Source: Zygaena filipendulae
Lineage: Eukaryota; Arthropoda; Insecta; Lepidoptera; Zygaenidae
Length of the DNA: 64,000 nucleotides
Reading direction: 5' to 3'
Assembly (NCBI GenBank): GCA_907165275.2
Contig: OU015651.1
Location: 12,050,501 to 12,114,500 of the forward strand
The notes beneath the pieces were generated by a model. The model ran no database searches. It saw nothing but the letters and a program-made list of their open reading frames with translations, and had not been told where the DNA came from. Shown one piece after another: positions 63,882 to 64,000 of this stretch. A program made the translations under genes and the position numbers. Numbering within the stretch: position 1 is the first letter of the stretch; every line of letters starts with the position of its first letter.

Positions 63882-64000
63882 CTACAAAAAAATTGCTTTC
63901 GTCAGGTATAAATAAAAATACTCCAAAATGTTATAAAGTGTAGTATTCAAATGAAACTTTACGTTGTTAAGTTGAATAAGCAATTCGACTCTTAGAATGA
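63882..64000 (-). other. hb: Hunchback intron, 3' part
   Basis: AT-rich, with the T-rich tract and TGTAG acceptor on minus. The upstream exon is outside the window. Confidence 0.6.

Noticed and set aside
1..64000. CRISPR array, prophage, bacterial operon or biosynthetic cluster
   Set aside because: Direct repeats found are minisatellites or dispersed transposons. Genes have spliceosomal introns and eukaryotic signals throughout.

Overview
The window looks like nuclear DNA of a moth or butterfly. It has AT-rich spacer, multi-exon genes with canonical GT-AG introns, and very many copies of a Helitron-like repeat typical of Lepidoptera (Lep1-type: starts TCCTACTAATATTATAAATG, ends in a GC-rich palindrome plus CAGCTAG). 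It also has tRNA-derived SINEs and many small foldback DNA transposons. The genes identified are animal and mostly insect genes. No bacterial operon, viral genome or CRISPR array was seen.

Layout: (1) 43-114, minus: first coding exon of ribosomal protein P1, running off the left edge. (2) 2180-4564, minus: intronless RabGAP gene with TBC, SH3 and RUN domains (SGSM3 type), whose TBC arginine finger is a glutamine. (3) 8579-26491, plus: one 16-exon gene, reassembled here exon by exon into a 1531-residue protein with THAP, two Tudor, MBD, C2H2 and PHD domains. This is MBD-R2 (the PHF20 relative), a chromatin reader of the NSL acetyltransferase complex. Its introns are packed with transposons and its last intron uses a GC donor. 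(4) 26620-26868: relic of a THAP domain with in-frame stops. (5) 28589-30187, minus: three-exon proteasome subunit beta type-6 (caspase-like). (6) 30769-34113: a 3.3-kb element with about 41-bp inverted ends, a TAA target duplication and a possible spliced ORF. (7) 34-62 kb: a long gene-poor stretch of nested repeats and unique sequence. It holds a very small gene-like unit (52485-52762), an isolated first-exon-like sequence (58302-58423) and a Cys-rich exon-like ORF (36448-36647). (8) 62181-63881, minus: the last coding exon of hunchback, with a 250-nt foldback just after its stop codon and Pumilio-type motifs further downstream.

The genes do not form a pathway. RpLP1, the beta-6 subunit, SGSM3 and MBD-R2 are housekeeping-type genes, while hunchback is a developmental regulator with a large, probably partly regulatory, downstream domain. 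Gene models here come from reading frames, splice-site phase and remembered family signatures. No alignment or expression data were available.
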